From contig MU385891.1 in assembly GCA_022497145.1 (NCBI GenBank), forward strand, positions 206,616-270,615: DNA of 64,000 nt, read 5' to 3'. Below the pieces are notes generated by a model. The model saw only the letters and a program-made list of their open reading frames with translations, was not told the DNA's origin and did not search any database. Shown here piece by piece: positions 33,246 to 45,515 of this stretch (position 1 is its first letter; each line of letters starts with the position of its first letter). The stretch is from Rostrohypoxylon terebratum (taxonomy: Eukaryota > Ascomycota > Sordariomycetes > Xylariales > Hypoxylaceae). The position numbers were made by a program, and so were the translations under genes.

Positions 33246-34355
33246 ACTACGCGCAAGGTTTTATTGCCATAAAACATTCCTGTTTCCACGTCAAAGCTTC
33301 AACTCCAAATACACGAAAGAGGACAAAAAATTTCATAAATTCTTACATTCTACCATTCTAAACTTAATGATAGATGCCTCGCGGAATTTACTGGACAGTC
33401 GGGCGGATTTAGAAGGCGCTGTCCGTTTGCTACGTACTTGAGCGCAACCATAATCACGGGTGGGGAAAGCTGGTTGAGGTTGCATGGCTACGGCGTTAAT
33501 GGAACATGAACAAGACCAGTGGTAATACTGAAATCTCTGTTTTTACATGATTTGCTCATAGAGAGTCATAATTCCGTAATTCATCCTAATCCCATGGCCC
33601 GCTTGGTTCTCATTTCCGCGAATGCATGTCATATAACATATCACAAACATGCCACGAACAGCTTGGAACTGGCAGGTCTTTATCATATCATTATGAAATA
33701 ATATCATTGCAACATAAAAACAATCATCATCGTACAATCCTCGTGTTCTACTATGTACTATCGTTACAACAGAAAACAAGCTTGATATTTGTCAACTAAA
33801 TTTCTAACGCATTAAAATTAGTTTTTATAAGCTACCTACTATTTTTAGCCCATGTCTGAGACCCAGGTATCGTGGTTTCTAAACTTCAGTCGATACCTAA
33901 TAGTAGGTCCCCAAGGTGGTGAGAACATACTATGTACTACATACTACGTATGAATGAGGGATCATCTTCATGCCAATCCATGTATTTCAGTCGCTTGAGT
34001 CTTGCTACATATTAGTACATAACTAGTAGTAGATTCATAACGTTGTCTTTGCTCGTGCGTAGGAGATTGGCGACCAGGTACCTATCCAAATATGAAACGT
34101 AGAAAATGTTCTATGCATACCTGCCCATATTAATCGGACATCTAGACGGCAGCACGGCGCAAATAATAACTCATCATTGTCTTAGATAAGTCTCACTTAT
34201 GGAATTTTCAGGGTCCTCAGACCATGGAAGGGAAACGTGGGGTATCGTAACGGACCAAAACTCCCTTACTGCCTCGGTGCCAGAAACTTCTTCTGAGACG
34301 AACTATGGGCCGAGGTCCGTGAGCCGATCATGCCTGAAGAATGGTCCGGGTACTG

Positions 34356-34376
34356 CAGAAGTTGTGACAACTTCTG
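34356..34376. promoter_or_regulatory. 21-nt perfect inverted repeat
   Basis: Two 10-nt arms, CAGAAGTTGT and ACAACTTCTG, flank a single G. It could be a dimeric protein-binding site or form a small cruciform. It lies 1.1 kb downstream of APRT and 1.5 kb upstream of the next gene, so no target is obvious. Confidence 0.4.
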
Positions 34377-34736
34377 TGCGTACATATTAGGGCCGTGGAA
34401 ACTAATCGGTACTCTCAAGTACTTAGTAGTGGCTACCTAAGACTTTAAGTAGTTCAGATAATACTACCGTTGTGTCTTGATGTCTCTTACCTGATCGTGG
34501 GATGAAATGCCCGTTCATATCTAGGATTCTAGGTATACATCGCCGATGGAGTCGCTCCCTGAACGTCCCAAGCCGAGACCACAGTAGTAACAAATTGTTC
34601 TGTTTCATCCAAGGAATGTTTCTTGGCGTGGGTTAGAATCCAGGTTAGAATTATCTTGACACTGTAAAATTTATAATACTACGTGGGGTAATGTTAGATG
34701 AGGTTTTCAACTCAGGTCTTTTCGTGTCTAGGACAT

Positions 34737-34766
34737 CTAAGACTCTAAGACTCTAAGACTCTAAGT
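34737..34766. repeat. CTAAGACT octamer tandem repeat
   Basis: About three and a half adjacent copies of CTAAGACT. Confidence 0.8.
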
Positions 34767-35835
34767 AGACTGAGGTTTGGAGCATTCCAAATAAGACTTC
34801 AGGGCTATCGAGTATCTTCTTCTTTGTACTACCCTCGTACTGTGACGTAAAGATGCAAACTGAAGTATATCTCGTCCGTCAGTTCTAGTAGCAACCTCGG
34901 CTATCACGCCTTTTGGATCAGCTACCCGGATTAATATGCGAACTGTCGATCTCGGGCTACCCCAACGCCACAATTTACTCTATGCCTGCGTGGAAGGACA
35001 ACGTGAGAAACCATCTTGACTCAGGTAGGTAGGACCGTAGGCAGGTAATAGAACGAGAAGAAACATATTTATCCAAGAACCAAACTACTGGTAATCGCAC
35101 AGAAGCGGCACGGGCGAGAATCAAGAAGATGTTTCAAGATCGTCCTAACTTCGCCGTTCGCTTATGCAAGAGCTGCCGTGTCTACCCCGGATTAACGCGC
35201 TGTTAAACGCCCGTTGAAGAGTTTAGGCGCCTTGCCAGGGGCGCGAAAAATAAAAATTCCAGGACCAACCTATCCTTGCCTCAGCCCTAGCCTTAGCTGC
35301 TCATCAGCTTCGACTGTCTATCATCATAACCGGGATGCCGTCAACCAATCCATCACCGCCGCTCAAAACAGAGATAACCTCGTATTACTTTTCTTGGCGC
35401 GAACACTGGCGATGGCGAACGCATAACACGGCACCCTAGGGCCTAAGTCGCGCTTGGCTGAATGGTTCGTGATTCTGGGGCTGGGCTGGTCGGTAGCGGA
35501 CCGAAATTACCAGGAGCTAAAAAGCCTAGGCTAGGGTGGATAATGGGCGAACATGTTGCCTAAGCCAAGCAAATAAAAGCTAGCTCACCCTACGCCGCCT
35601 CCCTACATTATCGTGACAATTTCCCCGTCGCGCTGTGGGTTCATAGAAATTTCCCTCTCCTTCTTATAGTAACCGCACGAATCTCTACCCCAGGTTCTAG
35701 GTTCCCAAGACAACTATCGGTGAAAGGAATTCTGGTCTTCGACACGTGGTGGTTGGTACTACTCAGTCTCGACATCAATAAAGGAGAAAGGGCATTCGCA
35801 ATTCGGTGGAATTTTCCCGCACAAGATCCGCAATC

Positions 35836-36621
35836 ATGTCTTCGATCACGACGGCGATTCCCACCGAACCCATATCCGAGTGGTGCGTCGGGCCGCTGCA
35901 ATATTACGACGGCGACAAGTACCAGTGCGCCAACTCGACGAAGGGGACCCAAGAATCCGACTTCCAGACGTTCTGCTGCGATGGAGAGATCATCAACACC
36001 GTCCACGACATATGGAAGCCCGCCTTTTGGAAGGGAAACAACCACTCGCTAAGCCTGTCGGAGATGGTCTGCTGCGGCCTCAGCGGGCCGCAGGCGGGCG
36101 GCGTCTTGCCCCTCCCCTCGGCGTATACCGAATGCAACGGGGGCTCACCGACGCCCCTGGCGAGCCTAGCCAACACGAACACGGAGAACGCGCAGCTGTT
36201 CCGCGTCACGTACACGAGCGCGAGCTTTGGCTCCAACACCGTCGGCGACTTCATACCGACGAACACACCGAACTGCTTCTGGGCGTACACGTCTGGTGCC
36301 AAGACGACGGAAATTACCTTGCCCACGCCGGATATCACGACACTGCCTCCTGCATCTACGAACGCGTTTGGTGAGCCGATCACCTCCACGAGACGTACCT
36401 CAACCAAGTCGAACGCGTCAGAGACCGGAAGTGCGGGCTCAGCATCGATCACAGAAGCACCATCTTCCGCAGCAGCATCAGGATCGGCAGAACAAACAAG
36501 CAGCGAATCGGCCTCCGCCGCCCCCACGACATCCGATGCCGGCTCGACGTACTCGGGTGTTCAACGGGGCTACCTATACGTCGGGTTGGGTCTCGCGACT
36601 ATGAGCCTTCTCTGGAGCTGA
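35836..36621 (+). CDS. Ser/Thr-rich cysteine-containing surface-like protein
   Basis: Intronless, 261 residues from the first ATG (35836). The N-terminal half (about residues 15-155) has roughly nine cysteines, including the CC pairs in FCCDGE and VCCGLSG, with several N-glycosylation sequons. The second half is a Ser/Thr/Ala-rich stalk. The protein ends in a short hydrophobic segment (GYLYVGLGLATMSLLWS) with nothing charged after it, like a GPI-attachment signal. A conventional N-terminal signal peptide is missing from this start, which does not fit a GPI protein; an unseen upstream exon is one explanation. The family is not recognised, although similar Cys-rich plus stalk proteins are common in Pezizomycotina. 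The gene has clear coding character, with GC-rich codon use. Confidence 0.72.
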   Translation: MSSITTAIPTEPISEWCVGPLQYYDGDKYQCANSTKGTQESDFQTFCCDGEIINTVHDIWKPAFWKGNNHSLSLSEMVCCGLSGPQAGGVLPLPSAYTECNGGSPTPLASLANTNTENAQLFRVTYTSASFGSNTVGDFIPTNTPNCFWAYTSGAKTTEITLPTPDITTLPPASTNAFGEPITSTRRTSTKSNASETGSAGSASITEAPSSAAASGSAEQTSSESASAAPTTSDAGSTYSGVQRGYLYVGLGLATMSLLWS

Positions 36622-38893
36622 CCGTATAATATCGATTCCGAACATACATAAAGCATAAGAGCGGCGCAAGTGATAGAAATAAAAAATTGTATAGACAGAC
36701 TAGAAAATAATACTATAATAGCATATAGATACCACTGATTTCGCGAAGATACATATCCTACCTACGCCATAGAAACTGGCTAGCTTACAATTTGAAAGTC
36801 CTATGTTTACACCACCTGAAAGCTCATGGGAATATGCCTGTTTATATCTGCTTCGTGAAGAGAAAGAGTACAATGACGTCCTTCGCCAACTAGAAATTAT
36901 AGAGGTATTCTAGAAGTAACAAGATGCTATCGTGACTTCGTGCCTTTCTTACTAACACATATTGTGCATATTGACGTGAAGGCCGTCTCTGAGCCTCTCA
37001 GGAATCACCTATATTTGCACGAACTTACTTCTGACTGTGGCACCTTGGATGTTTGCAATGACGTATTGCAAGATGTATCCCTTCCCCTCTAGCTCGATAT
37101 GAACGATGGTCAACTAAAGGTTCCTGTCGATAGCTTAACAATTTACCAATGTCGGAGCACCTCTTCTGGGAAAGTCCGCCAGTTGGAACGATTGTGGCTT
37201 CCAATGGAGTTCGGTCTGCCGAGTCTGTTGGGTGCACCGGACATATCTGTCACTGATCGCTGCGCGGTGATTCGTGGATTGTCACGGACTTCCATGGTGC
37301 AGGCTTTACAGACGGATATACCATTTGCGTGTGGAACTCCGGATATGTTTGCTATATGATATGCGCTTCATCTGTCCGGTCTTGGGATTAGCCACCAACA
37401 ACTTCACACTCCTCCTGAGAGCACGAGCTTTTGACTGGCCAAACCCTCATCAGGTAACCAGGCTTTGACCGAACAAAATTCTAGCGACTAGACATCCGAC
37501 GGGCTAGACTTTTAACGTGGTTTCTAATGGAGGATTCGAAGTATTAGTATGTTTTGTGTTATCATCCCAGCAGGTGAGTACATCGCAGTAGACAGCCAAA
37601 GAGCCCTAGGGATATTTCCCCCGATTAGCCCGTCAATCGGAGTTCCTAATGCGCTATGGTCGTTGTCACTACTTTTCTTATGGAGAGAATATGACTCGGA
37701 ACAAATCAGAACATCTTGTGCTGCAGCTACATGAACTGGAACGAGTTATCATAGATCCAAATTACTTGCCACTCAGTCACCGACATGTTTCCGATGACGA
37801 AGTAGTACTGAGATGACTTCAATACTTGTGTGTATATGTGATTCGCCGTTCATCAAAGAATAGCAAGGTGGTGAAAAAAGTATAGACTTACTCGAATCGT
37901 CCTAATGCCTATGGTCCTACGCGGCCGTGATAGGTATCAATCGATGTATATGTGAACACGAATTTGGTACTCGCGAAAAACTGGCAGATAGGATTGATAT
38001 TAGTTTAAAATTCACCGGTGGGCTCCTCGAAGATAAATGCAAGAGATAGGGTTGTAGTCGATTACTATAAGTATTTGTAGTAAATATTGATGTGGATTTA
38101 ATATCAGGTAGGCCATATGCGTACATGGAGAGAATCAACGTAAACAGGTGAAGCAAGACTACACAAACCAAGGCATACACATCTAGAATTATGGTTCACT
38201 TATCTAGCAGGCAACACTACAAGCCGAAATCTTAGGGCGAAACGAACATTATGATTTACTATCACCTGGGCTACTTTAACTCAGCTAGATACAACCGCAA
38301 TCACAAGTTCAGAAAGTTACAACACACAGACAAGGTAACACCAAACACATGAGTTTCTTATTAGCTATTAAGAGAATGCTTCAGCCGGCAAGTGTATACC
38401 CTACGTGGTAGACACTGTGCACGACATCTGTTCCATAGAGGGCCTCGCACACTCTTTACCGAGCTGCTACTCGCCCTCGTATTCCACTTCCCACTCCGTC
38501 ACTGTAAAAGAAGAAACGTTTGCGTGCCGTCTCGCAGGTATTTTTCTGATCCGCATCAACCAAATGACAGGGGGGGTATACTGGGTATCAGTTGAGTATT
38601 AGGAAAAGATGTGTCAAAACAAAAGCAGTTCTCCTCGCAAATTGAGACAAGACATGCAAAAAGCGTCAGTATAAAGATCATGGATGCCATCCTCTCCGGC
38701 TCATCAACGCGCCCACTCCCGCAACAAACGGAAAAAGCGAGTGTCAATAGCCGACAACAGATGGGGGTATCAGTTCAGAACCAGTCTTGTAGGGTATCTT
38801 GAAATGCAGATCCGTTCCCGACCAAACCCAGTGTCGTGGATACTCTTTATGAAAACATTAAAATTTGACCCGTAGGCCGAACCGGCGCGCACT
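36622..38893. other. intergenic, no supported gene
   Basis: Contains the 3' regions of the converging genes on either side. An ATG-initiated frame at 37099-37359 (86 codons) has protein-like composition but no recognisable features, no splice continuation and no homology I can name, so it is not called. Confidence 0.45.
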
Positions 38894-40652
38894 CTATGCG
38901 GCAGCAGTAACAGGGGCAGGGGTGGCGGCGGCGGGAGCCTCTGCGGGGGCAGCAGCCTCATCAGCAGCGGGCTCTTCGGGAGTGGCCTCCTTGGTGGCCT
39001 CAGAGGTCTCGGCAGCCTCAGCAGGCTTGTCCTCAGCGGGCTTCTCAGCCTTGCCCTTACCCTTCACGGTTTGGCGGAGCTTGGAGAAGAACGGAGGGGA
39101 CTTGACCTTCTCACCCTCTTCGTCGGAGGTAGCGGCGGACTTCTTGCCGAAGCCGAAAGGCAGAGAAGACTTGCGCTTCTCAGTCTTGACCTCCTTGGTC
39201 TCGCCGTTGGTGGCAGGGGCATCAGCACCCTCTGCGGCGGCAGCAGGAGAAGACACCTCAGTCGACAAGGGCTCGGTGGTCTCGACAGCGGGGATCACAG
39301 GAGCGGTCTCAGCGACAGCAGCATCGGCACCAGAAGTCTCCTTAGCAGGAGTGGCAGGGGCAGACTCGACGGTCTCAGTCTTCTTCTTACCGAAGGATAG
39401 ACCACCGAAGATGCTACGACGTGTTAGTCATCCACATGTATTAGTAACCATTAGTAAATATGACGTACCTGGCGCGCTTGGAAGGAGTAGGCTTCGCAGT
39501 AAGCTCATCCTTCTTAGCCTCCTCAGCGGGAGCAGCATCAGCGGCGGGAGCCTCAGCTTCAGCCTCAGCAGAAACTTCGGGAACGGTCTCAGGTGCCTCA
39601 GTGGTCTCGGCCGGCTTGTCTTCAGCGGGCTTGTCCTCGGCGGGAGCCTCCTTCTTAGTCTCTTCCTTCTTGCTCAGAAGGCTGCCGAAGATGGAAGCAC
39701 GCTTGCGGCTGGCAGAGCGGCTCTTAGAGCCTTCCTTCTTCTCCTCCTTAGGCTCCTCAGGCTTGGCCTCATCCTCCTTGGGCTCTTCCTTGGCTTCCTC
39801 CTTGGGGGCTTCACCCTCCTCGGTGGCGGCGGCGGCAACAGGCTTGTCCTCCTTGGGGGGAGGAGTAGGCTTGAAGCTCTCAATGGTCTGCTTGTAAGTC
39901 TCGCTCTCGGCAATGGTGGCGGCAATCTCCTTGGCCTCAGCGATCTTCAGCTTGAGCTGCTCGACCCAGTTGTCACGCTCAGCAGCAGTAGGGGCCTTGA
40001 AGGTGTGCTTGTGGCCCTTGGCAGTGAAGGAGAACTTGCTAGCACCCTCGGTGGTGGGCTCGGAAGCCTCAGCCTATTGAGGCGTTAGTGCTAGTCTTTA
40101 CTACTACAGGCTACGTATCTTACCAATTGAATGGCGCCAGTGGGAGTGGTCTTGTCGCTCTCCTTTCCGTAGAAGAGAAGACCCTTGCCAGTCTCAGTGG
40201 CCCAGGCGGCGACGTGGTGAGCGACCTCGGTGGTCTTCTCGTTCTTTAGGTAGGTGACAAGCTTCTCCTTGGGGACAGACTCGGTACCGAACCAGAAATG
40301 TAGCTTGGAGTAGATGAGGTTCCTATCCTTCGTTAGCCACCAAGCCCTTGTGGCAATGGGATCACATTATCGGAAAGTCTTACTTGGGGAAGTTGGCGGG
40401 AGCACCCTTGTGTTCTAGGGTACCGGCCTCAATAGGCTTGACCTCCTCCTTCTTAGCATCCTCAGCGGGCGCGGCGGCGCCTTCGGCAGCTTCACCCTCA
40501 GTTGCCTCGGGCGCAGCGTCAGCGGCAGGTGCAGCAGCATCGGCGGCGGGTGCGTCAGCTGCGGGGGCCTCCTCAGGCTTCGCGTCGGCGACGGGCTCAG
40601 CGACGGCGGGGGTGGTCTCGGGGACCTCGACGGGCTTCTGTTGGTCGGCCAT
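38894..40652 (-). CDS. PH-domain protein of the Meu6 type, Ala/Glu/Lys/Pro-rich
   Basis: Four exons, 40652-40384, 40322-40124, 40073-39469 and 39413-38894, encode 530 residues; all three introns are short with standard signals. A pleckstrin-homology domain spans about residues 75-200: GTLEHKGAPANFPKNLIYS, FWFGTE, AHHVAAWATETGKGLLFYG, then KFSFTAKGHKHTFKAPTAAE and the closing Trp helix RDNWVEQLKLKI. PH domains bind phosphoinositides or proteins. The flanks are low-complexity acidic Ala/Glu/Pro tracts with basic Ser-rich islands (SKSRSASRKRASIFGSLL and SSLPFGFGKK) that look like phosphosites. The pattern matches the conserved Pezizomycotina relatives of fission-yeast Meu6, an abundant protein of unknown function. 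Strong codon bias suggests high expression and creates a long antisense frame. Confidence 0.88.
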
Positions 40653-43600
40653 TGTGATAGGTGATAGGTGATAGATGGGGGTGTTTTTTGGGAAAATGAA
40701 AAATTGGGTATCAAGAAGATGGGTATCACTAGAAAAAAGGGAAATTAAACAATTGACTAGCTACTCGAAAGGGTATTGGAGTAGTATTAAATGACACTTC
40801 GTTGTCTCGTGAGTGTTTTATAGTTGAACCTCTGGGAAGTTGAAGTTGAAGAATAAGAAACACAGGTATTTAAAGTCGAGTACGACAGGAAGGGTGGGAG
40901 GGAAAAGTCGAATTGGAGGACAGCAGCTTCTGCCGGTCCTTATTTATTGTCTCGTGATTCAGGAAAGAGTGACATGGAAAGGGAGCACTGGGAGCACTAT
41001 CCCGCGAAATTGAAAAGTACAGTGACTCACACTGTACCTGCTACTGTGGTGGTGGTCGGGAAGGCCAAGCATCAAAACAGGAGAACCAGGGATTGATGGA
41101 ATTGATAGATGTACCAGGTACAGTGTAATAGAGTGTATCCTTTACTGTAGTAATGGTGCAGGGATGTAAATGTGGGACCAGGCGGGTCGCGGGTGGTTGA
41201 GCGAAAACAGGTGACCCACATTAGTACATTTGAGCAATTGCACTAATTGACCTAATCCCCCCCCTAATCCCCTGTAGGAAGGGAAGAGAAAGCCCTAGAG
41301 GGTTGAAAAAAAATAACCATCCTGACCTTACCATCCTAACCATCCAATATCGAGGGTAAGAACGATGGATGGATGTGAACATCTATGGAAATGGATACCT
41401 ACTATGGATATGGATAGGGGATGACCCGCCGTCATACACAGACCATGCTTAATTAGGGCACCTATTGAGATGGTCCTACAGCCCTGGAGAGGTACCAGGT
41501 ACTAGGTACACACTACAATCTCGTTATCTCAATCTCAATCATTTTTTTTTTCCCTTTTCCAATTCTTCCTTACAAACGTTCTATGTTTCTATGTAGGTCA
41601 CAGATATGTAAGTAGGTATTCTTTACAGGAATCGTCACCGCGATAGCTTCAAACTTGGTATTGCCTAGTACTATTAGTATTTACATTTACCGACATTGTC
41701 AGAAAACGGTCGGGTTCTCATACAATTGTAACGTCGACCTTGTCGAGACTTCAAACGCGTTTCCATGTATTCGCAATGCAGAATCATACAACAAACATCT
41801 TCAGACTGACCGACACACAAGGGACCTGGAATAATACCTGGAATAACCTGGACTACCTAGAGGCTAGAGGCTAGAATACCTAGTAGTGTACAAGCAGACG
41901 AGGAGAAAGGGAGATTTCCATTTCCCATCTCTATCCATACTACAACAGTACTATTACTACATATCACAATTATTACTACCTACGACGTACATGCTACGAC
42001 TGCGGCTACGGCTACGGTACATTTGCTCCTCTCTCGCATAACAACCCGGTCCTTACACCTAACTTGTTGCTGGGTCATCGCATCGTGCAAATCTTGCGGC
42101 TATGGTCTGTGCCTGCAACATTTTTTTTTCCTGCGAAATGAAGGCCCTGTCTAGCTCTGCTCGACGAAATTACAACGTCGTTTAATATGCACCGGCGCAC
42201 TAGTGGCCATGGGCTACTGACAGGGGGTTAAGGGGGACAAGACCGTTTCCCAGTCATCTCACTGGACAGTCGTTTTTTCACAACCGCGTACCAGTGCTGT
42301 TTAGGAGAAACACCAGTGCACCAGATTGCACCAGTACCGGAAACTTTCCTATTGAAAGGAAAGCCTCGAGTTTCTTGAGACTTGAACACCTAATCGTCAG
42401 GGGTTGACCCAGCTTGCTTGATTGGCTATTGGCAAATCCTCGCTTCGTTCGAGACCTTGGAACGCAGGAGATCGATCTTCATTTGTTCACAGATGACAAG
42501 TTATTTTACTTTATCGGTGTATGTACGCAATTACCAAATGCAAGTGGTTCAACCGTTCAGCAAGCGGTTCATCTTCAACCGCTCAATAGTCGATAAGTCA
42601 AAACCGTCGACTTTCCCGAGTCGTCGCCTCCTTTGCGATGTTGCTCTTCACCCTTCACCGTTAGGCGCCTCGAAAACATGTAGCCAACCAGGCAGCCAGC
42701 CAACTTTCCCCCTTTTGCTTGCTTATTCAATAAGCCGGGGGACCTCGCAAGTCGAACACGACTTATTACCTACCTAAAATACACATACATACATGATACA
42801 CCTAATACAATAAATACCTACATAGTAGGTGACTAACATACACTGCAAGTCTTAAAAAAGACACCGCTTGCCGAACCTGGCAATCTACAAGTTCGGTTCG
42901 GTTCTGGAATCGGACGACACTGCTGATGATAGGACGGCGGTGATCGCGCCGATACCACTCCAACACAAATATCCAATACATCCATCCAATGAAGCCGATA
43001 TGCAAGATGCCCTAATTGCTGCAACACTCACTGCATATTTGTCCTGCAACTCGCGGTCATAGGGCCAGGGTGTGGATGTGCTCTTTTCTTTGGGGGGAGG
43101 GTTGGCGCCATTACGCTTATTGGGTAATAATTCGGATGAATTGTGGGATTGCCAGGACTCAGAGAGTCAGAGTAGATCTCTTCAGCGCAAGGTACTAAGG
43201 TAGCATACCTATGGTGCCTATGCAGGCAGGTAATGTCAGGAGTAGATGTGCGCTAACTGGAGCTACATGCTGACCCAGTTGGCCCAACAAGTACCGACGC
43301 ATACTAGCTGCTTACGCCTTTTTCCTGCAAGCCCCTACGAATAGCCGCTAAAGCACGTTTATCTCAACGCAGCGCTGCAGGAGAGCAAACGGCGCACTCC
43401 ATCCCATGTGACATCTTAGTTTTTCGTAGGCTCAATGCTAAAATTATGTGGGTGTCCTGCCCTAGGAGCTCTGTCGATCAAGAAGCTACTACCACATCTA
43501 CTGAGGACCTTACCAGAAGGAAAATAGGAGTACGGATACAGCTACAGCTAAAGATGCGAATCTCGCAAATTCTCATCGAAAGCTCCATTACATATCAAAA

Positions 43601-44232
43601 TGAGGGGGCAATGCTCAAATATTTCTTCGATTTTCTTACTATGTAGGAGGCTTTACTGCGTAAAATGCGGTGTCCGTTTCAAGCTTTTTCATCAATCTCT
43701 AACCGCTGACCGGTTCTCATAAGCTCATTTGCCATGTACATTTGCTATGTACTTCCCGAGACCCTGAACATGGGAATCCGAGTGGATCATACTATGCTAA
43801 CGCTGGGCTGGGCATCACTTTTCATGTTGATAACTTGATTTCGAAACGCCATTCATTTAATATTAAGCCGACAATTCGAAGAGTTGTCTGAGTATTGAAA
43901 AGCTGTGTCCAATGTTCAGTTGAGAAGCTGTTTCTTACACGTGATAGGACATCCATAGCTGCTTCTCACCAAATTTTCGATGAGGCTTCAAATCAGGTTT
44001 GACAGAAAATATGAAATCAAGCCTTGTTGGATATAACCGTTACGTTGCCACGCGTGAAATGCGTCTGAGCCCTCAGAGCCTTCTCCGATTTAAGCATCTC
44101 ATCGAATGATTATGCGAACCCACCAATATTGAAATTTTTAGTATCATCGCTCTCAATACAAGATCCACTAAATAGCTCTCAAACTCAACCCGTCCTACCC
44201 GTCTAAGTCGTTTTGTTACATTACGGGCGCTA

Positions 44233-44395
44233 TCTGACGAAGTGCCAAAAAACAGCAGATACAAAAAAGGTCCATTTAAGCCACATTTTAATTGGTTCAA
44301 AAAGTCTTGGCGGGACTTTTATAAAATTCAATTGGATGCATTCTTTGGTGGTTTGCTGGGTTTAAGTATCTGCTGTTTTTTGGCACTTCGTCAGA
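44233..44395. mobile_element. 163-bp MITE-like element, TA target duplication
   Basis: Perfect 30-bp terminal inverted repeats at 44233-44262 and 44366-44395, beginning TCTGACGAAGTGCC, are flanked by TA on both sides (44231-44232 and 44396-44397). The 103-bp interior is A+T-rich and contains its own small hairpin (AAAAGTC..GACTTTT). The ends are unrelated to those of the element at 22.4 kb, so this is a second family of miniature inverted-repeat element, again with the TA signature of Tc1/mariner-type transposition. Identical arms imply recent origin. Confidence 0.85.
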
Positions 44396-45164
44396 TACTC
44401 TAGACTGGTCCTGATTACCACACTTGTAGGTTATTTTGCTACGTAATAATAGCGCTAGAGTCAAGGTCTCGGAGCGAAAGTGAGTTCGCCCATGAGTCAA
44501 AATTCGTCACTATACACTATACCACCTACACCTAATATGGGCTCACTGGACCTTACTAAATATAACAACCCGTGACAAGTCAAAGACTCCGATGATGGGG
44601 TACCTTGGCAATCTTCAATCCTCAGTTTGGGTACGGGCGAGCAATCAGCCTCTTTAGTTCATCACGGTCCCAAGGCGGCTAACGGGAGGTGCGCACCAAC
44701 AAGTATGCTGTACCTAAGCCAATGATCGACGGCGAGTAAGCATGGCGCAACTGGTCGCGTGTCGTAAACCCCACGAAACATCAGTCGAGAGGGTTATCTA
44801 TTACATCGGAAGTGAAACTGTTTGCTATTTTCTGGACGGGCGGAGTGGCCAAACATTCGTCTTATTTAAAACAAGATTTCATAAGAGAGAATCTGTAATT
44901 CCAAGATATCAGAAAATGTGAATGACGCTGTGCCGTGGACGGACAAATAGCAGACTCGGCTATTATCATTATATGCATGTCTTACACCAAGTATCCCGTA
45001 TTAGCTCGACAACTGTTTTGAAACATACAGATTTCGGCTATGTACATAGCAAGATTAATGCCTATCACGCAATGCTTAGTATACAAGTTCACCCAGTTCA
45101 ACCATAGTTACCTACATCACCTACCTATAATCACTCTGTCCCAAGGCGATCCCATCTGTACGCT

Positions 45165-45515
45165 CTAAATGCCAGGGCCCAGGTTGCATTTGATCTCGGT
45201 ATACTTCTCTCCCTCGTACATGGCATAACCGCCGGCCACCCTGTCACTGCGTTTATCGCGGCCTCCCCCGCCTATCAACCATTCCTGTGGTGTAGCCATG
45301 CCGGGTTCTCAAAACCCGAATACAGGATCCCCTAAAAATAAGCGCATGACATTCTCTGGTTTTCTTTGTGGATCGATTCGCTTGAAATACACACCCTTCC
45401 TGCCGTCGTTGGCCAGAGGCTGACGTCGAGGCTTGGTTGCTTTAACTTGGATCGTTGGCTAGATCCTCTTCGTACCTGGATCTAGTAATTTTTCCCGATT
45501 TTCCTGCGAACTGTG
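45165..45515 (-). pseudogene. decayed protein-coding remnant, family unknown
   Basis: One minus-strand frame is protein-like over about 117 codons but is interrupted by two stops. From 45515 it reads a basic stretch ending DPGTKRI, then TAG at 45461-45459. Next come 49 codons including LANDGRKGVYFKRIDPQ and NVMRLFLGDPVFGF, then TGA. The frame then continues 47 codons through GMATPQEWLIGGGG and GGYAMYEGEKYTEIK to a TAG at 45167-45165. Both interruptions are one transition away from sense codons (CAG to TAG; TGG or CGA to TGA), as expected from RIP-like or simple decay. The second could alternatively be removed as a 39-nt in-frame segment. I do not recognise the protein. No start or upstream exon was identified. 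Confidence 0.4.

Larger units (their letters stand above)
33246..35835. other. intergenic, no gene seen
   Basis: 2.6 kb with only short frames. It contains a palindrome at 34356-34376 and a tandem repeat at 34737-34766 (both listed) and further CTAGGTAC-like words near 33890-33930 and 34430. The last few hundred bases should hold the promoter of the surface-protein gene. Confidence 0.5.

Noticed and set aside
35904..36527. 207-codon minus-strand frame and a 164-codon plus-strand frame in the surface-protein gene
   Set aside because: Shadows of the GC-rich coding sequence on the plus strand; neither shows protein features.
37099..37359. 86-codon ATG-initiated frame
   Set aside because: The composition is plausible but there is no domain, neighbour or splice support; frames this long are expected by chance in 2 kb of intergenic DNA.
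38865..40088. 407-codon open frame on the plus strand
   Set aside because: It lies antisense to the PH-domain gene, whose biased Ala/Glu/Lys codons leave the opposite strand free of stops. The product is low-complexity Ser/Ala/Leu and crosses the real introns.
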